A stretch of 64,000 bases of DNA from Syngnathus acus (taxonomy: Eukaryota > Chordata > Actinopteri > Syngnathiformes > Syngnathidae): NCBI RefSeq assembly GCF_901709675.1, contig NC_051102.1, positions 774,912 through 838,911 of the forward strand, given 5' to 3'. Shown here piece after piece: positions 35,907 through 55,623 of this stretch (positions are counted from its first letter, which is position 1; each line of letters opens with the position of its first letter). The notes below the pieces were generated by a model. It saw only the letters and a list, made by a program, of their open reading frames with translations, was not told the origin of the DNA and ran no database searches. The translations under genes and the position numbers were made by a program.

Positions 35907-38900
35907 ATGGCATTTTATTTCATCCTCTTCTTCGTCCTTACAAAGGCGACATTTGGAAATGGTAAGTACGAAATAAATAAATCAGGGGCAACGTTGACGC
36001 GTTAGCCGCTTGGCTAAGCTGCATAGGACAAGTGCACAACTATCATACAAGAACGCTGCATGAGTTCACGTTGAAAATCATCACAATTCAAGGTTTGGGG
36101 TATTGAATGTCTATTTCTATTAGCATTTTCCCAGTTTTTAAAAAGTTCAATCGCATGATCATTGCAATTGTACAGTAATGTTATGGGTATGTTTACGAAT
36201 ACACGAATTACCCCACTGTTACAAAATGTAACCATGCATTACCTACAATATATTATATAAATTGTTGTTTTTCCACATGTCGCAGATGAGGTGACATTCG
36301 TATCAGAGCTTTCGTCCAAACCAGCTCAGAAGTTGTCCATGTATGGCTCGTATGGCAGCGTAAGGTTGCAAAGGTTTCACATACCAGAGGACACCGCCAT
36401 AGCCTGCTGGTTCCTAACAGTAACCAAGGGCCACGGCTTTCACTGCAGAGAGAAGAATGTCACCATGTAAATATATATTCTGTATTCTTCTTTCCCGCTT
36501 CTCACACTACCTGCTGCATTTACACTTCTCACTTTTTTGTAGCTATATTCGGCAGGGTGCACCTCCAGTAATAAACCCTATTGGCACTGAGTTTCCAGAC
36601 GTGACACTGTGGAACGCCTCTCGCTCCTTCATTGTCCCAGTGACTTCGCTTAGCTCAGCAAGCTTTAACCTCTCTGATCCTACACCCGGGGACTGGTTTA
36701 TTGTCAGCCACTTGCCTGAAGATGATGGGCGCATTGAACAGAAGGTCTGCACATACTACTTTGTCTTTAGCCACATTGATACTTTAGTAATAACGTTTTT
36801 ATATTGTGCAACTTACTACTTTGTCTTTAGCCACATTGGTATTTTAGTAATAACGTTTTTGTATTGTGCAACATTTCATCATACTGATGGCTATTTGGAG
36901 TGTTTTGTTAAACACATTGAGCTAGGCAAGAGTTTTTTTATTTTTTTTAATCCAGAAGTACTAAGTTGATTGACTGGCTGGTCAGCGTTATGTCAATTCA
37001 CCACACTTATCTGTCTTCTCTCAGTCCTAAAGTAAAGCAAGCTGGTATATATTGCATGGATACCCACTTTCTTTTTGTTTTTCAGGGCTTGCCATCGTGT
37101 TCCTACTTTTTAGAGCCTCAGCTGTCCATCAGGAGGGCAGTTGACACACCCATTATACAGACGGGAAGTAAGCTCAGACAGACGGCCGGCCCGGATAAAC
37201 CCACACGCCTAAAGTAGGAAGTCACCGTGTGATGACGTTGCCTTTTATCTCAAGATTTCTATCAATTTGTTGTATGTTTGTGTGGTTTAGGTTGTATGTC
37301 CCACAGTTCTCTTCATCTGTTTCCATGATTGTGGACAATTGTTCCTCAGCAGAGGAAGCTGTAAATTGCACTCTGGCCCTCAGCATCGGCTCAAACTCTC
37401 TACTATATGACGCAGCAAGAGTGAAATGCGCTGGGCGTAGGTGTTCTGTGTTTCTCAATAACCCACCTTGGGACACCTGGTTACGTGTTGTCGTGGAGAG
37501 TATTCAAGACAACCAAACAGTGACTTTCGACATTCAATCAAGCTACCCAGGTAATGTAAACAAACACCAAATGCCATGTGGTAAAGTACAGTTTAATCAT
37601 TTGATAGTGATTTAGAATTGTAAACTCACATTTGACTTCATGAGCTTCATGATTAGAAAAATCAATCACGATTATTTAGGTAAGGATTTTTTTTTCTTGC
37701 TGTGTTTCAGTGGAGTGCAAGCCAGAAAGCGTAGGTCTTGCAGCCGGTCTTCCAGGTCTCGATATCAACAGCAACTCCTCATCGGCGAGCAACAGCTCCG
37801 CGGCTTTAGAGAGTGTTCTCTTCAGCAGTCAGATGGGATCGCTCCTTCTGTTGCCTTCTGCGTGTGTATGGAACATTCCGGTGCACTATGAAGAGACGGA
37901 TATTTTCTCACTCCGATTCTCTCCGGTGGTTGGACCCAACGTCAGCGTCAGAGCGACGCAGCCCACACTGCTTACATACCCTCTGCCTGCGCATGCCACC
38001 GGCGGGACACTCAACCTGCAGCTCACACTCAACACTGTGAGTGCTAATAGATTGCAGGATACTGTTTGTCTATGAGTGGAGTCTTACTTTGCTTTGTTTG
38101 TAAAGACGAATGTAACACTGGGGAACGGCAGCACCGTGGTGGCCTGCTTCACTCCCGAATCACCAGTCCTTCAACTCAACAACTCGCTACGATGCCGCAC
38201 AGGTACCACCCACGTTCTAGCATTCTTGCCATTCTGTTTTTATTTACAGTCATACTCTAATTTGTGTTTCTGAAGGATACGGAATGAATGTGAGCACCGG
38301 TTTTCCCAAATCTGTCATCCGGCTGCCTTTTCCTCTGTTAGCAACATGGTACCTCACTCTTCAACTCATGTGCGACAGGTAATCAGCACTTGTGTATTTT
38401 TTAAATGGGCAAATAACGTGATTTGAAAATTTCATTCCTTCCTTATTGCTGGTCTCGCTTAAGTTTTTGTTTTCCAAAACTGTGCTTAATCCTCCAACGT
38501 GGAGCATGAGAAGACCTTTCACAAATGTCCACTGTTACAACAGTTCAGTCAGACATATGTCCAAGATCTTTCACAATACTTTTTTAAAATTAACATCTGG
38601 TTTGTGTGTCTGCAACAGTGACTGTGGCAATGTGTCTGTTGTGTCCGTGAACCCGGAGGTTTTTGTCACTGGCTGCGTGGAGGACTGTGGCATGTTTGGG
38701 GAATGTCGACTCTTCAGGTCTTCCAACTACTTGTATGCGGCCTGTGTGTGTAAGACTGGTACGTGATTTCAATGACCATTCATTGCGTTCAGTTTTAAGG
38801 AAAAAAATGCTACGTTAGTAATATTTCTAAAATGACCTGTCAAAATAGTTCCGCCATAATTTGTTTGTGTGTTTAGGTTGGAGGGGTTGGGGCTGCACCG

Positions 38901-39915
38901 ACGACTCAGAAGCTCTGTCGTTGACCCGCCAAGTGGCAGCCACTCTGCTGCTCACGCTCAGTAACCTCAGCTTCCTGCCAGCAATCGTGTTGGCCGTCAA
39001 ACGCTTCTACATCACGGAGGCATCTGTTTACCTCTTCACTATGTTCTTCTCTACGGTACGACAGTTGATCAAAGTTCTGGTGCAATTATAGGATTTTATT
39101 AACTGTGTGTGTGTTGCAGTTCTACCATGCCTGTGACCAGCCCGGTATAGCCGCGTTGTGCATAATGAGCTACAACACCCTCCAGTACTGTGACTTCCTG
39201 GGCTCTGTTTGTTCCATATGGGTCACATTTTTGTGCATGGCTCGTTTCAGGAATACAGTCAAATATGTAAGACAACGCAACCTCTGCTGTCGTACAGTCT
39301 TGGCGATTTTGACATGGTGTGCCCTCTCTTTATGTGTACGTAGACTCTGTTTCTTTTTGGAACTCTGCTGATCGCCATGTCACTGCAGCTGGACCGCAGA
39401 GGTCTGTGGAACCTGCTGGGTCCCATCCTCACCGCCATTCTCATCACGGCGGCTGTTTGGGTAAGGGAAGCACGACAGGCAATCTCGGGTATCTAGATTA
39501 GTGATAAGAGTTGTGCCTTGAGATATGAATTGAAATTATTCTTTGACCCCTTAAATTGTTTTTGATAACATGTGAAAATCTGTGTCGACAGGTGCACCGA
39601 GGAGTGAAGCGTGGCCAGTGTTACCCTCCGTCCTGGCAGAGATGGGTCTTCTACTTTCTGCCCGGACTACTCTGTGCTGTCATCGGGATAAGTTTGTATG
39701 TTTTTGCAGAGACGGAGGACAACTACTTCTACACACATTCCATTTGGCACATCCTGGTGGCCTCCTGCGTTGTTTTCTTTCTACCTCCACGTGAAAGAAC
39801 TGCCGTCAACTGGACCATGGGATGGTCCTCAGATTGGAATTGGACGTGGAGCTGGACTCCTCGCATTTGCGGTTACACACTGTGTAGCAAAGATGAGTGC
39901 CACACTGTCACATGA
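35907..39915 (+). CDS. pgap6: Post-GPI attachment to proteins factor 6 / TMEM8A
   Basis: Exons: 35907-35961, 36286-36466, 36543-36744, 37086-37213, 37291-37550, 37711-38036, 38106-38202, 38276-38378, 38619-38758, 38877-39055, 39120-39266, 39344-39460, 39592-39915; 752 aa, close to TMEM8A and much longer than TMEM8B. The start was chosen because MAFYFILFFVLTKATFGN is a good signal peptide. A long extracellular part with many N-x-S/T sites is followed by a Cys-rich EGF-like module (~451-510, ending TGWRGWGCTDD). Then come seven hydrophobic segments with CREST-superfamily residues in FYHACDQPG and HSIWHILVAS. PGAP6 is a GPI-specific phospholipase A2 acting at the cell surface. An AATAAA at 40755-40760 suggests an ~840-base 3' UTR. 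It is tail-to-tail with rgs11, its neighbour also in mammals. Confidence 0.9.
36757..36876. repeat. 60-base tandem duplication in pgap6 intron 3
   Basis: Two adjacent copies beginning CTACTTTGTCTTTAGCCACA, differing at a few positions, just after the exon 3 donor. Each copy contains a TTTAG acceptor-like site. Confidence 0.85.
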
Positions 39916-42011
39916 CACCGACACACTGATTCTGTCAAACTGCTGCAACACTCACACAAGACGCACTTTGAGAATGTAGCGTCTGCTTCTGTAATTCCTT
40001 TCTTCCTCCCACAAGCATCAACTTTACCTGCTGCTTTTTTTGTAATCACATTCAAACACTGTCTTTATAAAAGTTCAAAAAGAGCAATTCTGCAGACCTC
40101 CCAAAAATGACATACGTTTCAGTACCTCCTGATCCATGGAACCAGCTATAAGCGAAAAGAGGTATTCAGGTAGCCTGACCAGTTTTATACCAATTGTTTG
40201 TGTAGCTCTTATTTGGTAGTTGATACACTGTAAGCTCCAAATATTTATGAATTCTGTTATTTTAAAAATGTCAATTCCTGCTCAGTGATAGTGTGTGCAA
40301 ATGTGTATACATGTTGTCTTCCTTTAAGGAGTCGGATGGATCAGGCTCCGCGCAACCCTGAACATGATAAGTAGTATAGGAAATGACCGATGATGTTGAC
40401 CTGGTTTATTATTTTTCAATTCCTTCCATGATGGCCTATGGTTCACACCAGTTGAATGACTCCTTGTCAGGTGTGTTTATGCCGTACTCATTCTGAAGCA
40501 CTTCTAAATTATGTTAGTTCCGTAGCCCTTATGCTCTAGTGAGACCTTGAATGTAAACGTATATATGTGCCTCCCTGTTTTTATTTCTTACCTCTGTCAT
40601 TCCAGATTTTGTTTCATGCACTTTATATCTTTGGGTATTCACCACACTCAATGTTCAAATCCACCCTGCCTTTCGCTGTACATCTTTATGGGAATGGCCT
40701 GAGGAGATCTGTGAACCTCTACCTCCCAGTTATTTGACTTACACACATAACAAAAATAAATCTGTCGTCAACAGCATTTTGGGGATTGTTTTGTTCGCTC
40801 AAAAAAAAAAAATAAACCCACGGGAGAGTAATTCATTCAAGTGTATTTCTCTTATTGTTTAACACTCTCATTCATGTGACTGACTAAATGGTTAAAAGGA
40901 GAGAAGCAGATTATCATAATCCTCAACAATGTAGAAAGTGTTGAAACACACTCGGCCCATGTGTGTATGTGCATGCAGTATCTTGAGTCCATTAGTAAAA
41001 TTGATATGCACTCATCAAGTCCTACATAGCTGAGTGCTAAATATCACTGATGGAACAATTCAATGTCCACAGTTCAGGGTGATAACAATTTTTTTTTTTT
41101 TTTTGCTGGCATCAACACTGGAAGGGTCTTAAAACTCTATCAGATTTAATGGTAAGGAACAGAGACGTTATATTTGCCAACATACAATGAACAAGCAATT
41201 TAAATGTTTTTTTTTTAAATATTGTAAAGAAAATGCATAGAAAAGACAATAACGAAGGCAGCCTCGAAACCTGGGTGGAATTATCACAAAGGAGGTGTCT
41301 TTTCGAGGCCGTACTGTATTCGCGGCGTAGCTAATGTAATTTGAAAGATTTTGTGCATTTAAGCTTGACCGAAGGTGGTCACTAGGGAGAGCTAATCAGC
41401 CTGAGAGAACTACCAGTCCCATGTTTTTTTTAAATTATCTTTTATTTTAGTATTGTCAATAAGAGGCTTTGCAAGTTTCATTAGAAATGCATGCAAAGAT
41501 AATAGGAGTAGCTGGCATGATCAGTGGCTCAATCGCTTTTAGTTTATTGAGTAAAACACAAAATTGAACTCCTGAATGTTTTATTGGGGCGTTAACATGC
41601 TCAAGCAAAGAAAGATTTACACAAACATACACGATACAAACTAATTAGCAACATAAGGTATAATGTTGCTTAAAAATAGGTGAAAACTGACAGTTAATAT
41701 TAAGAACAAAATAAACATTTTATTGCTGCGAGACATGATTGATTCACTATAAATACTCTGCGGGAGTCATTATTTCAGCCACCACACGTCAACAACTGTG
41801 CACTCATTCCCTTTTTGTTTAGCTATTTTTGTACTGTGCAACAAGATGGAGGACTCGCAGACAAAAATCCTACCACAACTGAGGATGGAAAGTGAATGGC
41901 AGGCTCATTTGTCCCCCCCCCCAAGGTAAGAGGAAATTGGAATCAGCAGTTCGAAATGAAAAAAAAAAAGATGTTGACCACAGAGACACGAATGACAGCA
42001 TGGTGGACCTG
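39916..42011. other. Convergent pgap6/rgs11 intergenic region
   Basis: Contains the pgap6 3' UTR up to about 40780 and presumably the rgs11 3' UTR on the other strand. 40800-42000 shows only AT-rich sequence and homopolymer runs. Confidence 0.5.
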
Positions 42012-48590
<6,579 letters not shown>

Positions 48591-49051
48591 CTTGTGTGCT
48601 GCTTGGGATAGCTCCACACAGTTGATGGGACGGCTTGAAGTGCTAGAGAGAGTGAAGCGATGGCGGCGGAAACGCGCATTACAGCGTGCGCGGTTTCCAT
48701 CACGCGCATCTCGTCGCGATAAAAGCGGATTAGAAGATGCCGCGGCAAAGTGATTTGTATGGATAAAATGTTCGAATCATCAGAAGAAAAGCAATAGTAT
48801 GTGTTTTTATACAATTTGTACAATGTTTTGATACTTAACAGTTGACACAATTCACAAAAACGTTTTCAATTGCTATGGGTTAATTATCGTGTGAATAATA
48901 ATAATAATAATAATAAATAAAAATAATGTCAAGGGGAACTGTTTTGTCCCACAGAGGCTTCCGTAGTACCCGGAAGTAAGTCCGGCGACATTGAGTTACT
49001 CGGTTCATCATCATTCTGTAATTTAAACAATTTAGGGAGTTTCACCCTAAG
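48591..49051. promoter_or_regulatory. Shared upstream region of rgs11 (-) and ints15 (+)
   Basis: Fewer than 400 bases separate the rgs11 start codon from the probable ints15 first exon. That exon is non-coding and ends at CCTAAG|GTAAGA, 49051. A CpG-rich patch at 48660-48740 includes an inverted repeat, GGAAACGCGCA...TGCGCGGTTTCC, that would lie in the rgs11 5' UTR or core promoter. Bidirectional promoter use is inferred from spacing. Confidence 0.5.
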
Positions 49052-49455
49052 GTAAGATCGTATTTCAATTCGCTTGATACAGTGTTTGTTGCTATGACAG
49101 TAATCAATGCACAAGTTGTTTTCGTGTAATAGAAAACGTTATCGTTAGCTTGACTCGGTAACATTAGCTTAAGCAGGACGACCGACTGTCTCTGGGAATC
49201 AGAGTTGATACCAAAGGAACATAAATACTTGAATGGTAGCAACTTGACTTATTCGTTTGTCATATTTGGAAGAACACACCATCCACAGTTACATGATCAA
49301 AAACACTCTTCAGACTTGATAACAATGCTGTGGCTCAGTTTCCAAGAAAAGATACCGATATAATTTCAATGTAAATAAGTCATATCGTTGGTTCATTTTA
49401 CTAGAATGTGGAGTTAATCTTTGTAAATTTCAATTTGTGGCTCCATCAGTTAGAG

Positions 49456-51514
49456 ATGGGGGACATACGTCAGTCCTTATTGCCTCGCGATGTGCTGAGT
49501 GCTGCCAAGGAGCTGCTGTACCACTTGGACATCTACATCAGTAACCTTGTGCAATCGGGTAGGCAGCCCCCCCAAGTAGACACAAAGACCTTGGAGCTGG
49601 TTGAGGAATTTATTCTGCATGCACCGAAGGACAGAAGCGCATTGACCAGGGTAAGGCAGAACACATCTGCAATATACACCATGTGGATTTCAGAACAGAT
49701 GGCTGATAAACATATTATTTTTCTCAGAGAATGAGTGCACTTCAGGAGCTTCAGCTTCTGGAGATAATGTGCAGCTGTTTCCAGGAACAGAGCCGTGACA
49801 CTGTTCGTCAGCTTATGTTCTCCGCCCTCTTCAGCCTCCAAGGAAACCAGGCAGATGACAGCCGCATGGGACTGCTAAGCAAGCTGGTTTCCATGGCAGT
49901 TGCTGTAGGCAGAGTTCCCATCTTAGAATGTGCTGCCACCTGGCTGCAGGTGAGCATTTTAGACTGCTGAAATGGGTTATTCACCCGTTTAAGGTAAAAT
50001 GCATTTTCAAAGACTGTGTGTCTGTCTGCCAGAGGACCCACCGTGTGTACTGCGTGCGCCTGGCACAGGTGCTGGTGGACGACTACTGCAGGATGATGCC
50101 AGGTTCAGTGCCCACCTTACAGAATATCCACAGTGCCAGTCCACGCTTCTGCTGCCAGTTCATCACTGCTGTTACCACCCTCTATGACTTCACTTCAGGT
50201 TCTAGGCGTTAGAACATGCTTGACATGATGTTGAATGGCAAAATATCATATTTGTTTACTGTCGTGTCTGTGGGTAGGATATCAAATTAAAAAGAATATA
50301 TTGTTTTTTTTGTCCTCCAGAGGAACTAATCCCTCCTCTAGAGCTCCTCCAGATGATTGTGTCATGGATCCAAGATGACCCTCACCTCGTCCTGGTCACC
50401 TTCCTGAACACACCTCTGTCTGGCAGCCAGCCACTCGGCTCATTTGATGTCACACCTCTGGGGGGCCTGGTGCGCTGGTGCGTCAAAGCCCCACTGAGTT
50501 ACCGGCGGGACAAGAAGCAGGCCTCCGTACACAGCAGCTCTGAGAGTGAACAGGAGGTGACAGGGCTTTTCTCTGCCCTGCATTTGAGTGTCCTACAGGT
50601 CAGTCAATCTCTTTGGTGTGGTACACACATGCATTCATGCAGCGTAAAAGAACCCAGCTCCAAGATGTATGTCATCAAACATTTATTTTTTTTTTAGGTC
50701 TTTGTGCTCCTGCCAAACATACTCAACGAGAAAGGCATTTTTGGGCGTCTGGCCCTCCTCCAGATGGACTCCTTGGCCTCGCTGGTCTCCGACCTTTCTC
50801 GGCAATCGGACCAGGCCGACAAACACACGCACATGTCAGCCGCTGATATACATGCGTTAACGCAACTGGCTCTGGACCGGCTGGCTCAGGCCCTGCAGGT
50901 TGCCATGGCCAATGGCGCCTTGCTCTGCTCGAGAGGTGCGTGTGTCCATCACGGGAAACACAGTGGCAAAAGAAAGACTTATTGATTAACCATGTGCTAT
51001 AAAGATACCCGGATAAGGTTTGGTTTCCTGCTGAAATTGCCTCACTGATTGTAGCTTTGTTCTTAGGAATCAAATGAACATTTACTTCATTGCGTAAAGG
51101 TTTTGTCGCCACATGTTTCTCATGTGCTGTCGTCTTCTTCTCGCAGAGGACCTGAGAGCCATCTGTTCACGCCTGCCACACAACAAGTAAGAAACCGAAT
51201 TTTGAAAACAGTTAATTTATATTTGCTATCATACAATGAGTCTCAGTCTAAATGTTTTCAATTTTTCCTTGTGTGTTTGCTTTGTCAGTTTGCTCCAGCT
51301 GGTCTTGTCAGGCCCAGTGATGTACTACAACAACATCCACACACCTCCTCTGGCCTTCAGCCCTCACGCATCCCATTCTCCCATTGCCTCGCACCCCATC
51401 CACCCAGCACACGCCCCGCACACGCCGCTGGCCACCCTTCCCTCGCCGCATCCCAACTCCCACCCTCAGTTCCCAGCGCAGCCTTTCATGACCGGGATGC
51501 CGTTTCCCTTCTGA
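49456..51514 (+). CDS. ints15: Integrator complex subunit 15 (C7orf26)
   Basis: Coding exons: 49456-49650, 49728-49949, 50033-50198, 50321-50598, 50698-50935, 51147-51186, 51289-51514; 454 aa against about 449 in mammals. Family signatures include LLPRDVLSAAKELLYHLDIY at the N-terminus, RVYCVRLAQVLVDDYC, SASPRFCCQFITAVTTLYD, GGLVRWCVKAPLSYRR and SRLPHNNLLQLVLSGPV. The C-terminus is rich in His, Pro and Ala and ends FMTGMPFPF. INTS15 is a recently recognised subunit of Integrator, the nuclear complex that cleaves nascent RNAs at snRNA and other Pol II genes; it joins the INTS10/13/14 module. A 5' UTR intron (49052 to ~49450) is likely. The polyadenylation signal is AATAAA at 51696-51701. A piece of exon 4 and intron 4 has been copied into rgs11 intron 3. 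Confidence 0.94.
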
Positions 51515-53700
51515 CCGAGCCACTGAAGAAAACAAATCCTGTCGTCTTTTGTGAGTTAAATTCATTCATGTTCGTATGTGTGCGCATGAAATGTTTGTTT
51601 GTGTGCATGAGTAAATGGCTGTACAACATCTAATGTATTATAATGTGAATAAGCACATTGACCTTTGAACGTCTGTGTGGCTAACATCTTTCTCCAATAA
51701 ATATTTTTCTACTTCTCCTTATACTCCATTTTAGCCGTTGTACTTTACTCCGGCCACTAGTAGTCACTATTATTTTGTGTTTTTAGCTGGAAAGATACAT
51801 CTTGTTCGCTAGACATGGGAATTAGGTATGCTTGCAAAGCATTATGATATCTAATTGAGGAATTCTAAACAATGTTTTACATTAGCAATAATGTTCTCTT
51901 TTGAAAGGTATTCATTTTACAATATGCGGTACAGGATACAATGGAATGTCCTAGCTTCAATTATGAATATGTGCAAAAGAAAATAGAATCTCTTCCTGTC
52001 ACTTCAAAGTGAGCAGTATGAATTACTAGCCCTCTAACTCAAAAGAAAGATAATGGCAGTGTATGTATTTATTAATCTATTTATTTGGAGCATGGAAAGG
52101 GCTAAAGTCCTTAGGGCAGAACATATTTAGTAGCAGACAGTTTAGCTCCTCCACCAATGAGAGTCATTACGTAACCAAAGATGTCACAAGTATCTTGGAG
52201 CTATGCCATGTGCATATGCTTGGTCTCTGTTTTGAGACAGATAGCTAATCATTAGCCTTCAGCCCACCTCAAATAGACGACCAAACCCCCTGGACCCCAA
52301 CCCGCCTCACCCAGGAAGAGTTGCATCAGCCGCTGCAGTTCTTCCAAGGTGATAATGCCGTCTGCCACGGACTTATACACACATGACAATATAAAAGGTC
52401 TTCAGATGAGTCATAACTTATTTGCCCCTCATTGGCAATCCATTGCATAAACGGCAGCAACGATTCATAGACATGTACTTTATGTATATGTAGCACACAT
52501 TAAAATCGGATGGATTTTTTTAATCAACTTAACTCAGTAAATTTCCAAGCTTCATTATTAAAAATACTTGAAGTTTCTTGAGATGGTGAATTTCTGGTTT
52601 CATTAACTGTAACCTGTAATCATCAAAAGCATATACCATAAGTCAAAACATGTAAACCTGTGTAAAGTGAATTAATGTAATGAGTTTCACTTTTCCATGA
52701 GTAACTTCAAACAGTTACTTTTTGGATTTTGTCTCAACTGTCACCTTATGTACTATTAGATTGTTCTGACTCAAGGGTGGGGAATTGATAACAGGATGTT
52801 TTCTGGGGGAGGTGACCCAAAAAGATACTATTCAAATGAAAAAGGCGGGCTTGAAGAGTATGTGCTCCTTTTAGAAATGTGACAGTTAAGCTACCGTTCG
52901 GCCGTTTTCCCTGATTTAGATGAGTCAAAAACGATCTTTTCTTTTTCTTGCAATCTGATATTTCCAAACATGATATCAGCATGCATTAAACCACAACACA
53001 TCTCTGTTGATCTATCTGTGCCTACCTACACATAAAGGCTAAAAGCAACCTTTTTCCTCTGTTTATTTTGGGTGAAATCTTGTTGTGGTTGGTCCACTTC
53101 CTCCTTTGCAGGTGTGTGACAGTTGTGTGTGACGATCAGCAGCTTTTTTTTCCACATTATTTTTTTTTAATCAAAATTAAGTAATTATAATTGGACTGGG
53201 GCAAAATTATGCATTTTGTATATTTTATGTTTGTGAATGTGAAGGCCTCCAACATTTCACTGAGTTGACAATTCAACTTCACAACAGAAAATAAAAGTAG
53301 AAGCTGGACCCCAGCCTCTGAGTACTAAATCAAGATTACACGCAAGACATTTAAATCTTCTCTGACAGCTCTATGGTGGCTTCACATTCCGGGCCTTTGA
53401 TGTATGAAACTATAACGACACTTAATTTAAGAATGCGGCTGAACTTTCCACTTCCTAAATCAAGACAGTATCTTGAGGGTGAAACTGTCTGTTTCGAAAA
53501 GTGAACAGAAATACATCTCTATTTAGTTATTGTTGAGGAAATTATCTATATGTTATAGGACGTTAAACACGTCCATAAACATATTTGGAAAAAGAATGGT
53601 AGGATTTTGCCTTTATGCGCCACCACGATATATATGAATCAGGTCAAATAGAATATGGATGCTAAAGCTTTACTTTTCCACTAAGAGTTTTGGTGAAACA
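51515..53700. other. ints15 3' UTR and intergenic sequence
   Basis: ints15 3' UTR to about 51720. The rest is AT-rich and lacks a recognisable gene, apart from the minus-strand exon-like segment at 52311-52371. Confidence 0.5.
52311..52371 (-). other. Orphan exon-like segment, EF-hand-like
   Basis: On the minus strand, an AG at 52373-52372 precedes 61 bases that read SVADGIITLEELQRLMQLFL, followed by a GTGAGG donor. The DG-I...EEL pattern fits the second half of an EF-hand calcium loop and its exiting helix. No partner exons were found nearby, so it may be a relic, part of an unseen gene, or chance. Confidence 0.3.
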
Positions 53701-53716
53701 ATAAATCGTGGTGATT

Positions 53717-53999
53717 AGGGATGGACAAGTATCAATACCTAGTATCAGCATTGATACCAGCGTTATTTCATGCTATTGGTATGCATGACGGCGGCCGAGA
53801 CCCCGCCCTCTTTTGGCCATTTTACGATTTAATGCGATTTTAAGGAAAACTACCTTTATAAGTCTATTAAAATCATCTGTCACTGTTTTTGGCTGACATT
53901 GTATGTATCTAAAGTACCAGTGGGATTGGTATCTGTGACTACTCACGAATTGAGAACTTGTACTGGTATCGGTCTGAAAAAAGTGTTATCGAACACCCC
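53717..53999. mobile_element. hAT-like MITE remnant
   Basis: The left TAGGGATGGACAAGTATC and the right GGTATCGG...TATCGAACACCCC resemble the ends of the common fish element with repeated GATACC/GGTATC motifs. It is imperfect, with no clear target duplication. Confidence 0.4.
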
Positions 54000-54074
54000 G
54001 ATAGGTGATGGCAAATAGATACCGAAAATGTAACAAAAGTGTTCACAACAAAGATGAACTAATAATTTACTATT

Positions 54075-54248
54075 ATTTCCAGTCTGCCAAACACTTTGCC
54101 ACTCCCCATCAAACATATCCAATCAGCGGTGACTGATGCCTGTTGCCATTCCTAATGATTTATCATCATTGCCAGTCTGCCAAGCGCTTTGCCACTCCCC
54201 ATCAAACTTGTCCAATCATAGCGGTGACTGATTCCTGTTGCCATCCCT
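54075..54248. repeat. Tandem duplication of ~95 bases
   Basis: Two copies sharing CCAGTCTGCCAA, CTTTGCCACTCCCCATCAAAC and GCGGTGACTGAT, several percent diverged. Confidence 0.8.
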
Positions 54249-54299
54249 GTTTGCAGTAACACAACCATGACTCAATATTGGGCCCATTCTTAACTGCTG

Positions 54300-54386
54300 G
54301 CACACGTTTGTGCGCGTGTGCGTGCGTGCATGCATGTGTGTGTGTCTGTGTGTGTGTGCGTGTGCGCGTGCGTGTGTGTGTGTGTA
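54300..54386. repeat. TG/CG-rich simple repeat
   Basis: Mixed TGTGCG, TGCATG and TGTG repeats. The His/Thr-rich frames across it are artefacts. Confidence 0.9.
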
Positions 54387-54544
54387 AGAGTGTGCCTGGG
54401 ATTTTTTTCTCCACACGATCTTTCTACAAAACATTTTACTAGGTCACCGGAACAGAGGGTGCTTATGTCCCGAACATTATTCTAAAGTGACACGATAAAC
54501 CCCCCGTTGTATTTTTTCCTTGATTGAAAAGATGAGCAAGATTT

Positions 54545-54800
54545 TACTATAGATAGATGGCTAGATAGATACGTTATTGATCCCAGGGGTAAATTTCCAG
54601 CATTATTCATACCCCAGAGTGTGTATATAAAAGAGAGGTTAAAAGATACAAGTCAACAAAGCATCAAACAACAGGCTGTAACAAAGGACACAAATGTAAC
54701 CTCACTCCTAACTGCAGGCCTGCTGGGTGAGAGGCCTGGACCCGAGGTCTGCCCTTATGCCCCCCCCCCCCCCCCCCCCCGAACACCCAGAAGGACATAA
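54545..54800 (-). mobile_element. LINE 3' tail, reverse orientation
   Basis: AGATAGAT repeats and ACGTTATTGATCCCAGGGG, the reverse complement of a fish LINE 3' end with its tetranucleotide tail. Similar to the insert at 28757-28900. A run of more than 20 C at 54760-54781 lies at its far side. Confidence 0.6.
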
Positions 54801-55489
54801 ACAGACAAAAAAAAAACAACCTCCCTAGTCTACTCCTCTGACTTAGTCAGCAACCCAAAGACCACATTAAATATATCTATATTTCCTCTTGTTCCTTCTC
54901 CTAAAATATATTTTCACAGCTGCACCTAAACTCAACTATTCCGTGGATTCTGGCTTGCCCTGTATTATTTTGGTTCAAGTTTTGAGGTGAAACAGTCTTT
55001 TGCCAATTTTAACCCATTTGAATGATTTCATTGCACCCAATTCCAGAATGAAGTATTTGCAGAGTATATGCCAGACTGGTAGCCAGCCCATCAGAAAAAA
55101 GTTCAATTAAGTCATTCATTTTAAGGCTTTGGGACATATACTTGGCCAACATTTATAGACAAGACTTTTTACTCATGGTACTGTACTTAGACAGGATTCC
55201 CATACCTAACAATTTGCTTTTTCGAGGTAATGTGTCACAAGATGTTTTTTTCCCCTATTTTTGTGGAGTGAGTTCAAACAAGCGTGCCACCCACCATGCA
55301 CGTGGAACATTTTATTGAAAAGATTTTTGACTTGACTTCCACTTTAAATTTACAGATTACGGATTGCACATGTGAATATATACCTTACATATTGCATTCT
55401 GTCTTTCCAGCATGTAGCCAGAAGGGTCTCGTATTAGGTCTAAGTAAGGTCTCTTTCTCCTCCTCCCACCCCCTACTAGCCGCAGTGTA

Positions 55490-55623
55490 ACCAGATATAA
55501 GCACGGGGCAGCAAACTGAAGGACACACGGCTAACAGAACCGCAGCTAGTAAGCAGCGACAAGGGGAAACCTCGTGGTGTCAAAAAGTACCACTGAAGAT
55601 TTGATCTGTTTTAAAGACAAGGT
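55490..55623 (+). promoter_or_regulatory. Candidate tfrc promoter and non-coding first exon
   Basis: GATATAAGCACGG is a possible TATA-like site near 55493. It is followed by a non-coding stretch ending TTAAAGACAAG|GTAGGA, a plausible donor near 55621. The first tfrc coding exon at 58940 has an intron acceptor just upstream (T-tract then TAG, 58922), so a distant 5' exon must exist. This is the best candidate seen, not proven. Confidence 0.3.
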
